Shown piece by piece: positions 36,401 to 47,529 of a stretch of 64,000 bases of DNA; the first letter of the stretch is position 1; each line of letters opens with the position of its first letter. A program made the translations under genes and the position numbers. The stretch is taken from the NCBI GenBank assembly GCA_001910725.1, contig MJGA01000003.1, positions 124,001 through 188,000 on the forward strand. The letters run 5' to 3'. This stretch comes from Phanerodontia chrysosporium (lineage: Eukaryota > Basidiomycota > Agaricomycetes > Polyporales > Phanerochaetaceae). The notes beneath the pieces are model-generated. The model ran no database searches and had not been told where the DNA came from. It saw only the letters and a program-made list of their open reading frames with translations.

Positions 36401-37604
36401 TCGCCCGAAGGTATAACGAGTTCTTCAACATGCACAACAAGCTGCGCGAGAAATATGCTGCTGTGCGGGCGTTAGACTTTCCAGGGAAACGTCTTGTCAC
36501 GTCGCTGTCAAATAGTTTTGTGGACTCCAGGCGAATTGCGCTCGAGAAATACATGCAGGTATGTCATCTAGTCCTGTATACTGGACGCATAACTGAACAT
36601 TATCTCCAGAGCCTCATCGCTATACCAGCCGTATGCGAGAGCACCGAACTTCGCGTCTTCCTTTCCCGCGACTCGCCTTTCATGGCTGCCCCACCGCCTG
36701 CTAGCGGTGACAAAGCTCCACAGGGTGCGAACTTCCCCGGGAAGCGTCTCGTACGGACTATGTACCAGTCTGTCGCAGACAGCATCGACGACATGTTCTT
36801 CGGGCCGTCAATGTTGGACGTGATCATCCAGCGTCTGACATCGCAGGCAGCGGAATTTGTCGGGATTGTCGGCAGTGGTGTGCACGATGAGGACCTCGTC
36901 GCTCAAGCACTGCGCGCTTCGAGCCGGGCCACCTCCGAGGATAGCATCATGCAGCTACCTGGAGACCTGAAGCCGCTCGAGGGCGAGACAAGCACATCGT
37001 CGTTCTCATCCCCAATATGCGATCTTATCTTGGCCGTATTCGAGCTGAACAAGAAGAACAACTGGCTGAGACGTCAGGCGATCGTCATCATTCTGCAACA
37101 GGTCTTCGGGGGCACCATCGAGAGGTGAGCCGGTTGCAGGTTTTTCCCAAATGTCGCTGATGAGGTTATAGGAAGCTGCGCGAGACCACGAAAGTTTTCC
37201 TGGATGAGCCCCATCTCTTATCTTACATCAGCACATTCAAGGGCTCGCTGTGGGAGAATGGGCAGCTGAGGCCAGCAGGTCCGCCTCGTACTGCCGAGGA
37301 GAAGCTGCGTACTCGCGACGAGGCCAATCGCAAACTTTCCGCGCTGATACCAGGTGAGTTTGCCTTGTCTACTCCGGCGACTGGTGCGTCAACGGCAGCG
37401 CAGATCTCGGTGCGAACATGATCGGTCGCTCCAATGCGCGCCGCGGCGCTCGCCGGCTCTTCGCCGTGATGCAGAACCGTCGACTTAACCAACACTTGAT
37501 ATATACCATCGTGGACGAGGTGAGTCGCCAAACAATTTTCTGGATATTAGTTTCTTTGGCTAATTGCTGTGCAGGTGTTCTCCGCCTTGTTCCCTGAGCA
37601 ATGA
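33489..37604 (+). CDS. PXA-RGS-PX-nexin C protein (Mdm1/SNX13-25 type)
   Basis: A membrane-anchored sorting nexin of the organelle-contact class; yeast Mdm1 tethers ER to vacuole. Two N-terminal membrane spans (GWLILLVSALVVPATAHVLS; LLSPLFLLFTIVTFFILNLV) are followed by a PXA domain (about 33800-34480), joined through AGEAIRQQKLISKVRNVLET, and an RGS-like domain (LRDVLTNPTSLSYFMEFMDR, FWLTVESFKN, about 35020-35330). An acidic linker and a coiled coil (YEIARLSDKISNLQTQEGML, about 36062) lead to the PX domain (VARRYNEFFNMHNKLREKY, DFPGKRLVTSLSN). The nexin-C region ends VFSALFPEQ. Introns are short and all joins tested keep frame. It is tandem with dynactin p27, 193 bases downstream. Confidence 0.9.
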
Positions 37605-38492
37605 CCGTCACGACCCTAAATTATTCTCGATACCCCCTTCGTTTTCTCGACGTCTCAAGTACAATCTCATTTATCACACGCGGCCTTTGGAACAATGAAA
37701 TTTATGGCTCACCTTGTACTGCAAATATACGCCTGCGACTTCATGGTGCGCCTGCTTCATGAGGCGCACTAGGGAAGGATCTAAGAACGTAGGTTCACTA
37801 CGTCGAAGAGCAAGAAGCGCTAATTGTTTTCGTCCATAACATGCCTTCCGAGGTACATGATCATCCCGTGCCAATCATGTGTACCACCGAATACCCCATA
37901 CTACGGCAGGGAAACGCGCAAAGGCCAATAACTGAGAACGAGACGCAAGGCTTCGACCCACGCAAGTTCCGGAAGTCATACGAGCTTGACTCTTGCCAAC
38001 GCTTCATGCCAGTGGCTACGATGTAAGGGTTCACACAGGTTGTGAACGTGTACGATTGGTGTGCAATGCCATAGGAAAGCCGAGACGTCACGGCGTGCCT
38101 TAGTGGCAGAACTCACTGGCTGGTCCGGCGAGGACAGTATCACTGCCAAGACCTATCGTGAGGGCTTAAGCTTTCATTCAGCTCTGTCGTATGTGCATGT
38201 ATCAATGTAACAAGTATACGGTGTCTTGCGTCCGGTAGCACTAGCGACCGCCTGGTGACTTGATAGACGATCAAGAGTTCCCAGAGTCTTGCTCTGACTC
38301 TGATTGGGTTTACTGCGCGGTTTGTGACGGTCTCCCACTGCGCGTCGCATCTGACATAGGCTCGCCCGTGTATCACATCCTCCTCACGAAACTTCACTCA
38401 GGTACGTACAGAAGCATAAACAAAAACATAGTCCGCTTACATTGAAGTTCCTGCCCTACTTGTGACCAGACCACCATAGCATTTCGTTCTCC
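37605..38492. other. spacer; right part is duplicated upstream of the next F-box gene
   Basis: The left half shows nothing. From about 38205 the sequence matches 40285-40546 with roughly 30% divergence: shared blocks include ACAAGTAT-GTGTC, GACCTGGTGG-like, GCGCGGTTTGTGAC (about 38313) and GTACGTACAG (38402-38411). The last resembles a splice donor and may mark a 5' exon. Confidence 0.5.
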
Positions 38493-40059
38493 ATGCATCG
38501 TTGCCTACACATCGCCGAGATCATCCAGGAGATCCTGGTTCATCTTGCGCCACGGAAGAAGGCACCACTTGACCTGAACGTCGCGTGTCTCCGGTGGGAT
38601 CGACCTGCTCCATTCGACGACATTATTCTCCATTCTCTGTTCGACAACAGTGTTCCAGAGCCTCCATCGGATGCCGCCGATCAACCCCTTAGCTGTCTCT
38701 GCCGGTGCTGGAGATGCGAGCAGATGGATCTCGCCGTCATGGCGCGGACTTGCACTCTCTTCTTTGAGCCTGCCATGGACAGACTCTGGGCAGTCATAGT
38801 TGGATTAAGGCCGTTGCTGAGTTGGGATCACTGGGATACATCCATGCTGAACGTGAGTGTTGAGTATTCCATAGATAGCGCTACTCTCGGTACTAAAGGA
38901 CTGCCTAGCAATACCCTGTGCCTTGCCTGTCCACCAATACTGGCAGGATCAAGCACCTAGTGTTGGGAGAGTCCGGCTGTCACGATGGTGGTCGATCACA
39001 ATATCGTGCGCTCGAGGCACTTAGCTCCTCGTCCCTGCCCACTATATGTCCAAGACTTCAAACCCTGGAGGTGAGAACAAGGGTCGAATACGTGGATACA
39101 TGTCTTCTCTTTCTGGGGCCTCAACTGAGTCACTTGGTCGTACACTGCCGAAACCGGGACATAGCCTTCAGGACTGTGTCTGCGGCGATTGAGCGTTGTC
39201 CCCGCCTGCAATCCGTTGATATAAAGCTAGCTATCCGGAAAATGGCCCTGACGACGAAAACTGTTGCGCACTGGTCCAAAGTCAGGAGCTTTTCCTGCGT
39301 CGGAGCATTGAGTAAGGTCGACAGCGAAACCATCCCTGCTTTGGCGCGTCTACCAGCGTTGGTCGAACTCGAAATTCGCCCTCCACGGACAGAAGTATCA
39401 AGCCAGTTGCGCAGTGCAACAGACTTTCCGTCTCTTACACGACTTTCCCTGCCGTGGGGAACCGGAACGCGCATTGCTACATTCCTTCATTATATCCCTT
39501 CACATAGCTTGCAAGAGCTGAAAGTAAACATGTTCCTTGCGAGAACCAACGAAGTACTCGTCCCCATATCGAGATTTTCGAACCTGCGTGTTCTACGCCT
39601 TGAAAAAATGTTGAAGCGATCTGACATGGAAGAGTTCGATTTCTGTCCTCTGTTGACACTGAGGCATCTACGAGCCGTGGCATTTCACTTTGCCGGAGTA
39701 TACGGCATTTTCACCAATGGTTTCATTGCTACCTTGGGTCAATCCTGGCCAGAGCTTGCCAATTTCTCCATCCAATTCGTCCATCAGGGCATTCCTCTCC
39801 GGCACCTACGATTACTTGCCTCCCGCACTTCGCTCGAACTTTTCCGAAGTTGGAAAATCTTCGGCTACCTCTAAATGCGACGAACGTCGCTACAGCCCCG
39901 ATACCTGATGCAAGATGCGACAGGCCACTAGAGCTGGACCTGCAAGACGGGTACATAACGGAAGACGTCTGGCCGCTTGTCGCCACTTACATATCTGCCG
40001 TCTACCCAAATGCGTCCCTGGTACCTCAGGAAGCGCACCTTCGGAAAATGAGTTGTTGA
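38493..40059 (+). CDS. F-box/leucine-rich-type protein 4 (polypore MHxCLQI type)
   Basis: Starts MHRCLHIAEIIQEILVHLAP, the degenerate F-box opening of a polypore-expanded family, followed by MARTCTLFFEPAMDRLW. An intron begins at GTGAGT (38851) and ends before 38907, after which exon 2 runs PCLSTNTGRIKHLVLG through leucine-rich repeats (LQTLEVRT, HSLQELKVNMFLAR, NLRVLRLEKML). The first frame closes at 39874, but the family C-terminus lies in the next frame (ENLRLPLNATNVATAPIP, then EDVWPLVATYISAVYPNASL), ending RKMSC at 40059. The change occurs near 39836. The same change occurs at the homologous codon of the paralogue downstream. A weak phase-0 GT-AG intron (about 39779-39850) is an alternative. 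Confidence 0.75.
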
Positions 40060-40546
40060 CTTAGCGTCAAGTAGCGTATACTTAAAATAATAAAAGGTAC
40101 GTGTATTTAGTTTCCCGCAGGGTCTCAAAGTCATACGAGCTTGCGTCTAGGTCGACGGTCAACGGGACATATCGGCTGGTTTGACAAAGGAAGCATCTCC
40201 ACCGGAAGTTCGAACCAGAAGTAAATAATGAGGGCTTGAATTAGATGCGGTTCTGTTCTGTGTAACAATCCCATCATCACAAGTATGCAGTGTCCTGCAG
40301 CTGATGATACCGGTGACGACCTGGTGGAGGACTGCAAGACGGTCAGGAGTTCCCGGGGTCCACGTTCTGACTGCGATAAGGTTTGCGCGGTTTGTGACAG
40401 ATCTCCCACGCGCCGCATGGGGTTGCCTTTGTACCCTCAGAACCCGAATTTAAGTACGTACAGTAGTAGAAACGAAAGCCAACGTGACGTTCACTCATTG
40501 CTAGACAACGTAGTTTCTCAGCGGAGCTTGTACCATCCAGATCTCT
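40060..40546. other. spacer carrying the second copy of the duplicated upstream region
   Basis: From about 40285 it is homologous to 38205-38492, with GCGCGGTTTGTGAC at about 40387 and GTACGTACAG at 40454-40463. In both copies a frame through this block reads CAVCD, hinting at an upstream coding exon or uORF. Confidence 0.45.
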
Positions 40547-42219
40547 ATGCATCGTGGCCTACAAATCCCTGAAGTCCTCCGGGAGGTCGTGAGCCATCTT
40601 GTGCCACAGATGGAGGTGCCGTTTAACCTGAACGCTGCGTGCCTCCGAGAGTGGGACAGTCTTGGTCCACTGGATCGCGATGACCCACAGCCTCCATTCG
40701 GCGCCCCTGGTCGTGTCTGCTATTGCTGGAGATGTGGCCAGATGGCTCTTGCTTCCATGGCGCGAACCTGTAAGGACTTCTATGAGCCAGCCACGGATGG
40801 ACTCTGGGCAGTCGTGGTGGGTGCCAGGCCGTTACTGGGTTGCGACCATCTGGATACATCTATGTTGAACGTGAGTATCAGGACCTCCTGCAAATGTCGC
40901 GTCATCCCACTGAAACATTGTTCAGCGCTACGCCGCACCTTGTCTGTCCGCCAATACTGTCAGAATCAAGCATCTAGTGTTAAAGGAGCCCAGTTTGTAT
41001 TACGACTGTTTAGCCCAGTCTCATGCGCTCGAAGCTCTTACTCACAACCCCTCCTCCTCCGCGTCGACCATATTTCCGAAGCTTCGTATACTTGAGATGG
41101 GCGCGACTCTCAAGCGCACGGATCCGTATCGCCTCTTTCTGGGACCCCAATTGAGACACTTAATGGTACGCTGCCAAAGCCAACACAGGGCCGTGTCGAT
41201 AATTTCTACGGCGGCCAAACGTTGCCTGCAATTACAAGCCGTGGATCTGAGGCTAGATATCTCGCAACTGGCCCTCACGACCGCAATGACAACGCATTGG
41301 TCGAATGTTAAGAGCTTTGTCTGCAGTGGAGCGTCCGGCCGAGTCAGCGGCGAGGCCATCACTTCTTTGGCACGCCTACCGGCGCTGGAAGAGCTCGAGA
41401 TCAGCCCCCCGCGAACTATGCCATCGTCGCGCGGTGATACAGACTTCACGTCTCTTACTCGACTATACATGTCATGCGGACCTGGGGAGCGCGTCGCTCA
41501 ATTCCTTCGTCATATTCCCTCGCACAGCTTGCAAGAGCTTACAGTGGACATGTTTCTCGGACATGCAGACACCAATGACATATTCGACACTATATCCCGG
41601 TTTTCTAAACTACGCGTTCTGTACCTGGATCGTATATCGAAACCTCGGTCGGCATGCCAAAGTTGGATTTTCAACCCCTGTTATCACTGGGGCGTTTACA
41701 AGTCGTGGATCTTCACTGGATCAACGGATGTAACGCCTTCACAGACGATTTCATTTCGACCTTGGGTCAGTCCTGGCCCGAGCTCGTCACTTTCTCTCTC
41801 CGAGTCGCTCCCCGAGGGCGCTGCCTATCCCAGGACTTACCATCGCTTGCCTCCCTCATTTCGTTCAGAAGTTCTCCAATTTGGAGTATCTCCGAATACC
41901 CCTAGACACGACGAATGTCGCTACGATTCCAATGCCTACTGCAAGTTGCGACAGGGCTATGAAGCTCGACCTACAAGACGGTGTAATCAGAGAAGATATC
42001 TGGTCGCTCGTCGCCACTTACATTTCGGCCGTCTTTCCAAACGCGACCCTGGTTCACAGGCAACACGGGCTGCACCTTGACACCGAATGGGTTAAATGGT
42101 GGAGACTTGTAGCAGATGCGTTGCAGGGTGTAGTCAGCACGCACTTCCTCGATAAATATTCGATAGTCAGAGTGTATGTCGTGCTGTACATTCCTTACAG
42201 TCTCGAACTTGTCCTGTGA
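40547..42219 (+). CDS. F-box/leucine-rich-type protein 5, paralogue of the upstream gene (frame breaks)
   Basis: Starts MHRGLQIPEVLREVVSHLVP and MARTCKDFYEPATDGLWAVV, colinear with the gene at 38493. The intron occupies the same position (GTGAGT at 40870). Exon 2 reads NTVRIKHLVLKEP, LEALTHNPSSSASTIFPKLR, SHSLQELTVDMFLGHAD and LRVLYLDRISK. A base is missing near 41653, after which PKLDFQPLLSLGRLQVVDLH continues in another frame. A second change near 41876 is shared with the paralogue and leads to NLEYLRIPLDTTNVATIPMP and EDIWSLVATYISAVFPNATL. The C-terminus WVKWWRLVADAL is typical of the family and the frame closes at 42219. It is either a decaying paralogue or partly consensus error; the shared break argues for something real at that site. 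Confidence 0.68.
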
Positions 42220-42446
42220 TGAGTATTGCGGTCTACCCAAAGCAGGTGCGGACGGAACGACAACAATTTCCGTCGTTCTAACGTGGGGGTATAGCTATCT
42301 ATGTTGAGTGGTGATGGTACTGGTGGAATATGTACGATGCATTACACGCAGCAATAAAGAGTTAAGTCCGTACTGGACTCATGTGAGCTGTGAGCATGAC
42401 ATCATGCAGTAGACAAAGCCATACACACCTTTTTGTGAGAAGGGCT

Positions 42447-43451
42447 CTACGGTCGCGGCTCACCCACAGCCCACTTCGCAAACTCGACCACTTCGAGCCC
42501 GCCGTCCTCTTCAATACCGCGAGAGCTTGCCCATTGCCTGAGGGCCTCCTTGACCTTCGCGCCATTCGCCTCGGGGAACATCATGAACTGTTGCTCGTAT
42601 AACGCGCACTCGTCCTCTTGCCCCTCCAATGGCTTGAGTGTCGTAGTCGGAAAGCCGACGATCTGGCGAGCCAGCGAGCGTTCCAGCTTCGCAAGATCGT
42701 CCCGGAAGGCTTGGGTAGCAATGAGTTCACCGAGTTTGGCCGATTTCAACGCCAGAACTGCGAGGGTGGCAATTTGGCCGTGATTCGGGTTACCGACGGA
42801 GCCGTGGCTGTATGCGGCGACGCGGAGGCCAAGGCCCTGAGGCAGTGGGTCCTGCACGACAGCGACGGCGCGTCCCAGGGTGATCATCTCGCCAAAGCGT
42901 GCAATGCTGTCGTGTATTGCGCTACCGACTGTGACATCCGCCGCCTGTTGCTCGCCGGTCGCGGAAATGAGCGGTGCATCCTTGAGTAGCTCGAGTGGGA
43001 CGGGCCTGATGAGCTCGCCAGAATTTTGGGCCTCTGCGAGGAATGCCGCCGTGTGCGCAATGTCGGCGACGAGCGCGTCGAAGCGCGCATTGCGGCCGAC
43101 GAAGTCGGTCTCGCAGTTGAGCTCGACCATGGCAGCCCTGACGCCGCCCTTGCCCTTGCCCGTGCCGTCGCCGACGCCGCGCGAAAGCACGGACACGCCG
43201 ACCATGCCCTGCTTGGTCGAGCGGTCGGCGAGCTTCTCAGCCTTCTTTGCGCCAGACTTGATGAGGTCCTCCTGGAGCCATTTGAACGCGGCGTCCACGT
43301 CGTTGTTCGAAGCGGCAAGAGCTTCGCGTGCTTTGCTGATGGAGACCTCGGTCAACTTGCGAAGCTCAGCGATGAGCTTGACTGGCACATTTGGCGGCGT
43401 CGACGTCGAGTAAAGACGAAGAGAAGAGGGAAGGGCGACGCGGGTGAACAT
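42447..43451 (-). CDS. TSF1: mitochondrial translation elongation factor Ts
   Basis: EF-Ts recharges mitochondrial EF-Tu with GTP. The intronless 334-residue frame begins with a mitochondrial presequence (MFTRVALPSSLRLYSTSTPP). A UBA-like helical domain (IAELRKLTEVSISKAREALA) and the signature VELNCETDFVGRNARFDAL (about 43080-43140) follow. The C-terminal core includes RIGE-like FGEMITLGRAVAVVQD and DLAKLERSLARQIVGFPT. It ends VGEPRP. The frame is intact. It is divergent from NAF1 with only 148 bases between start codons. Confidence 0.93.
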   Translation of the reverse strand: MFTRVALPSSLRLYSTSTPPNVPVKLIAELRKLTEVSISKAREALAASNNDVDAAFKWLQEDLIKSGAKKAEKLADRSTKQGMVGVSVLSRGVGDGTGKGKGGVRAAMVELNCETDFVGRNARFDALVADIAHTAAFLAEAQNSGELIRPVPLELLKDAPLISATGEQQAADVTVGSAIHDSIARFGEMITLGRAVAVVQDPLPQGLGLRVAAYSHGSVGNPNHGQIATLAVLALKSAKLGELIATQAFRDDLAKLERSLARQIVGFPTTTLKPLEGQEDECALYEQQFMMFPEANGAKVKEALRQWASSRGIEEDGGLEVVEFAKWAVGEPRP

Positions 43452-43599
43452 GGTGGTGGCAAATGATCAACGCGTCGACTTTCCGAGGCGCGCGTTTTGA
43501 TCTCAACGCTTCACGCCTTTGCCTCCCACAAAATTTGTCCTTCGCCGACGATCACCTCCGCTCCCTGGATCATACCTACGCATCTTTCGAGGAAGCCAA
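43452..43599. promoter_or_regulatory. compact divergent promoter, EF-Ts / NAF1
   Basis: Only 148 bases separate the start codons of two housekeeping genes, so core promoters must overlap or share elements. No TATA box is visible, as is common for such pairs. Confidence 0.45.
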
Positions 43600-45500
43600 A
43601 TGGACTTCAAGGTCCCCTCAACGGTTCCTCAAGACCTCAAAATTATCCAGGACCTGATAGGGGATCTCCCGCCTCCGCCAGTGAGCAAAGTAGCGACGCC
43701 GGAGCCTCCTATCACGAGAGTTCACGATTCTATCGACTCTTCCGACGCTGAAAGCGATGCGGATAGTGAGCGTGAGGTCGAGGAAAATATTCTTGGGCAT
43801 CTAGACTCGGACGAGGATAGTACGCCGCCGATGTACGCCCTTCTGGTTACTTTGCACTGTTCGCTAACAAGCCTAATCAATGTAATCCAGAGATGGCCCC
43901 GAAGGGACCTCGGAAGACTCTGACTCTACGTCCGACTCTGACAGCGACTCTGAGGAAGAGCCTTCATCTGCTCCCAAGCCAGTCAAGGTCGAGGAACTGA
44001 CCATGGACGATGAGGAAGACGGAGGGGCAGTGGTGTCCCCCGACCAAGTTCGCACTAAGAACGAGGTCGCAGAAGTTCAAATAATTGTGCCTGAGATTGA
44101 ACAGGTCGATGAGCATGAAGTCATGGAGAAAGTGGGGGAAGTCTTCAGTATCGTCGACAAGGTCGTCATCGTGAAAGGCCTTTCATTGGAAGCACTAGGC
44201 CGGAGCTCAGACAGAGCACTCGACTCTGAAACTCTTCTCGTCTTTCGAAGACAGGAAGGTTCTTGGTTATGTCAGCGCTTTTCACTGCCGTCCGCAACGA
44301 GGGTATCACTCAATTGCTCCTCCTTAGATCTGGGAAACCTTTGGCCCGACTAGCCAGCCATTCTATAGGGTGCAGTTTAACGATGCCTATCCGCTGGACA
44401 CCGAGAAGGTGCGAACGGGCCGTCAAGTCTACCATGTCCCTGCGCGAAGCAAATTCGTCTCGGTCAGCTACTTGAAGCAGATGTTCAAGGGCAGCGACGC
44501 GAGTAATGCCCATGATGAGGAGCCTGCAGAGGATGAGCTTGAGTTCTCCGATGACGAAGCGGAGAGAGAGCACAAGCGTGCACTGAAAGAGAGGTCAGTG
44601 ACGTGGTTTCTCGTCAAAGAGAATGACCTCAATCCGTTTCGTAGACGCACCGGCATCGACCCTGCATCAAGACAAACAACGCCTCTTCCGAAAGACACTG
44701 ACATGGTAGATGATCTCTACGGCACCAGTCCATACGACAACCCTTACGATGACATGGACCTCGGCGCCGGCCCATCGCGTCCTCCACCCCTCAAGTATGA
44801 CGACCCATACTCAGAGTCTTATGGCCTCCCAGATCCACCACTTGCGACTAGTTCTGCAGCTTCTAGACCAGAGTCAGACTTGCAGGCTGTTCAGCATGAC
44901 AGGACCGCCGGTCGCGGGCGCGGCCGTGGCAAGGCCGCTGGCCGAGAGTCCTCTGGGCGTGACCGGGGCCGCGGTCGTGGCCGGGATCGCCCACGAGAGC
45001 GTGGCAGAGGACGTGGCCGCGGCAGAGGTGGCGGAGCCACAGACTCCTGGGGTGGTCACCAAGGTACGAGCCAGTCAGAGGAATACAGTACGCGGATACC
45101 AAGGTCGTTGTCGCCCACCTCCGCAGCCATCGCCCGCGCGACAGGGCAGCATGCCGAGGGCGGCGCGTACGGCGGGGCGCGTCAGGCTCCGGGCGGCCCT
45201 GCGGGGCCCGCAGACAACGGCTGGGGCTACCAGCAGTACCCTGGCCAGATGGACTACGGTTATGGGTACCAGCAGCCCTTCGTCCAGCCGCATATCAACC
45301 CGCGTTTCGCGTCACAGTTTGGGATGAACCTCGCCTATGCGGCGCAGGTGCAGCCGCTGCCGTACGCCGGGTACTCGCAGTACGGCATGGGGTATGCGGG
45401 CGGTCAGGTGCCCACCGGCGAGTGGGCGGGAGACTGGAGTGGACCGAACCAGCCAGCTCAGAACGGGGGCGGTGCGCGACGCCAAAACGACTCGTCATAG
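43600..45500 (+). CDS. NAF1: H/ACA snoRNP assembly factor NAF1 (one-base frame break)
   Basis: NAF1 binds dyskerin early in H/ACA RNP assembly and is later replaced by Gar1. It starts MDFKVPSTVPQDLKIIQDLI; an intron (about 43832-43891) is followed by an acidic run (STSDSDSDSEEEPSSAPKPV). The Gar1-like core is VGEVFSIVDKVVIVKG, LLVFEDRKVLGY, WETFGPTSQPFYRVQF, RQVYHVPARSKFVSVSYLKQ. The C-terminus is RGG-rich (about 44910-45045) and Tyr/Gln/Gly-rich, ending RRQNDSS. At 44243-44245 there is one T too many: LLVF is followed out of frame unless one T is removed, when EDRKVLGY and the next splice junction fall into place. This looks like a consensus insertion. Confidence 0.9.
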
Positions 45501-46040
45501 CATATATCATCGTTATAATTCTGCACACGCTCTGATAATGCATGCAAGCTTCTGACTTTCGCGAGTCGCGTTCTGCTCATGTTGCAAAACCAAGGGCAAG
45601 CTGCACCAATCGTCGGTCGTCTCGGCAGCGTGCGGGCAGGCACGTCAATGTTCGCATTTACATCCACCGCCGATCCACCGTCAATGATTGTCAATGATTG
45701 TGGGCGTAGCTCTCAAACTGATGGAGCACAGATCCGCCCTCCACATCCTCTCCGTACGCCGCGCTCTGAGCTACCTTGGCTTCATCCCCGAACCATGCCC
45801 GGATGCACTCGAGTCTCGGCTCCCTCGGATCCGCCAAGGTTGTCGCCGTAGGACGCCGCAATACAGGTTTAAGGTGTCGATCCGTCACGTAACTAACAGT
45901 TGCCCATTGGTCGGCGTCGCCGCCGGTACTTAGGCGTCGAAGGAACATCGAGATGCGGTTCCTGCTCAAACACGAACTGTGCTTTATAAGGACGGAAGGC
46001 AAGGTGTCACGAACCTCATTGCCCCTACTTCACCCGGCCC
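45501..46040. other. gene-free spacer
   Basis: Between NAF1 and the hemerythrin-like gene. It contains a perfect 10-base tandem duplication (TCAATGATTG twice, 45681-45700). The minus strand has a 103-codon open frame (45691-46002) without recognisable features; I do not call it. Confidence 0.45.
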
Positions 46041-47064
46041 ATGTCTTCAACACTCGATACCCTGCGCGATGCTCTGGCCACATTCAAGGGGCCAGCTGCC
46101 GGACCGTGTCCCCAGGATGTCTTCGACGCCCAGTATTGGGAGATGGCGGGAGCACACGCCTGCTTGATCAATGGCTTACTGAGCATCTATGAGGTGAGAT
46201 CAAAGATCCCTTTGACATCCTACATTAGATATCTCATAAACACACTCTTGCAGCAAGCTACAGAAATACCCCAACAGAAGCAGCAAGACTTCGTCGGCTA
46301 CGCATTGCTGTGGTGCGCCACCATGGAACACCATCATCAGTGAGTGCTCTGTTCAGCGGGCACGGTCCTGCACTCTGACAGGCGCGGCTCGCCAGCTGGG
46401 AAGAGGAGCTGTACTACCCGATGTTCGCGCCCAAGTTCGACACGTCCTTCATCGTCGCGGAGCACGAGACCTTCCACGACGGCGCCGTCGCCTTCGAGGC
46501 GTACCTCGTGGCGACACTGCCGTCCGGCGCGACGTACGGCTTCGGCAAGACTGCACCTGCGCACGAACAGGAGCCATACGACGGCGCGAAGCTGCGGCAC
46601 CTCATCGACGCGTTTGCCGCGCCTCTCGCGAAGCACGTGCGTTCGTTTCCGCGGATACCTGCGGACCCTTGTTGACCATTTTCCGCCCAGCTCATGCAGG
46701 AGATCACGTACCTCGAGCCGGACAAAGTGAGGGCCTCGGGCCTCACTGCGGACGAGCTGAAGCATATCTCAGACACGTCGAACAAGCACATGATGTCTAT
46801 GGTACGCACCCTGCGAGCTATCTTTCCTGAGAAGCTGTCCTGACGGTCGCTCCCGCCAGCCTGCGACGACGTTCCTCTGCTACACCGTGCTGGTCACGCC
46901 CAAGTACTCGCAGTTCCCGCCTGCGCCTGGGTTCGTCAAGAGTTTCCTGGTCCCTTACGTGTTCTCGCTACCGACGAGACGGGTATGTCTAGGAGATGCT
47001 CCCATACATGTGTTGCAACTGACGCTGGCATCTTCAGTTCTGGCAATTCGCCCCGAAGCGATGA
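46041..47064 (+). CDS. hemerythrin-like HHE-domain protein
   Basis: An alpha-helical bundle expected to bind a di-iron or other cation centre. The start MSSTLDTLRDALATFKGPAA is followed by YWEMAGAHACLINGLLSIYE, then, after a first intron, LLWCATMEHHHHWEEELYYP (the H-HxxxE element, split by an intron at about 46340) and FIVAEHETFHDGAVAFEAYL (the HxxxH element). Later exons give LMQEITYLEPDKVRASGLTA, PATTFLCYTVLVTPKYSQFP and end FWQFAPKR at 47064. Similar proteins are common in basidiomycetes, but their physiological role (oxygen, iron or NO related) is not established. The frame is intact across the exons I joined. Confidence 0.83.
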
Positions 47065-47529
47065 ACCAAACCGCGACGTTACCCCGGCTCGACTACCGAA
47101 CATGCATGGTTCGCACGCCATAGGCCACAAGACTGCTACAAGAGGCGAGGGCTTGTCTCCGTGCTGCAGCAGGCCTGCGGTCGGGACGACGTTATCTTTT
47201 CCGCAATTGACTTTCCACAGAGACTATTGCCTGAGTGTCAACTCCACACACGGATATCCTGATGGTAGGATCACGCGAATGTACATCCGTCATTGTCTGG
47301 AAAGTTTGAATCCGTGTCATAATTGCGAGATGGTGATGGATGGTGTGTACATGGGACAACATGCGACGATGCACCGATTAATACACGATAATTTACTACA
47401 AAAGAGACTAAGGGGGCACTTCCGCTTGAGCACAGACATCATAAACGTGACCAGACTCGAAAACGTACGCAGGGCACTTTGTGTACACATAAAATGCACA
47501 TTCCTTTAGCTTTGACTTTATGGGTGGGC
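47065..47529. other. convergent 3' spacer
   Basis: This spacer lies between the hemerythrin-like gene (+) and the ING gene (-). It is AT-richer than its surroundings and I see nothing coding or repeated. Confidence 0.45.

Noticed and set aside
45691..46002. 103-codon minus-strand open frame
   Set aside because: No start context, domain, intron or paralogue supports it.
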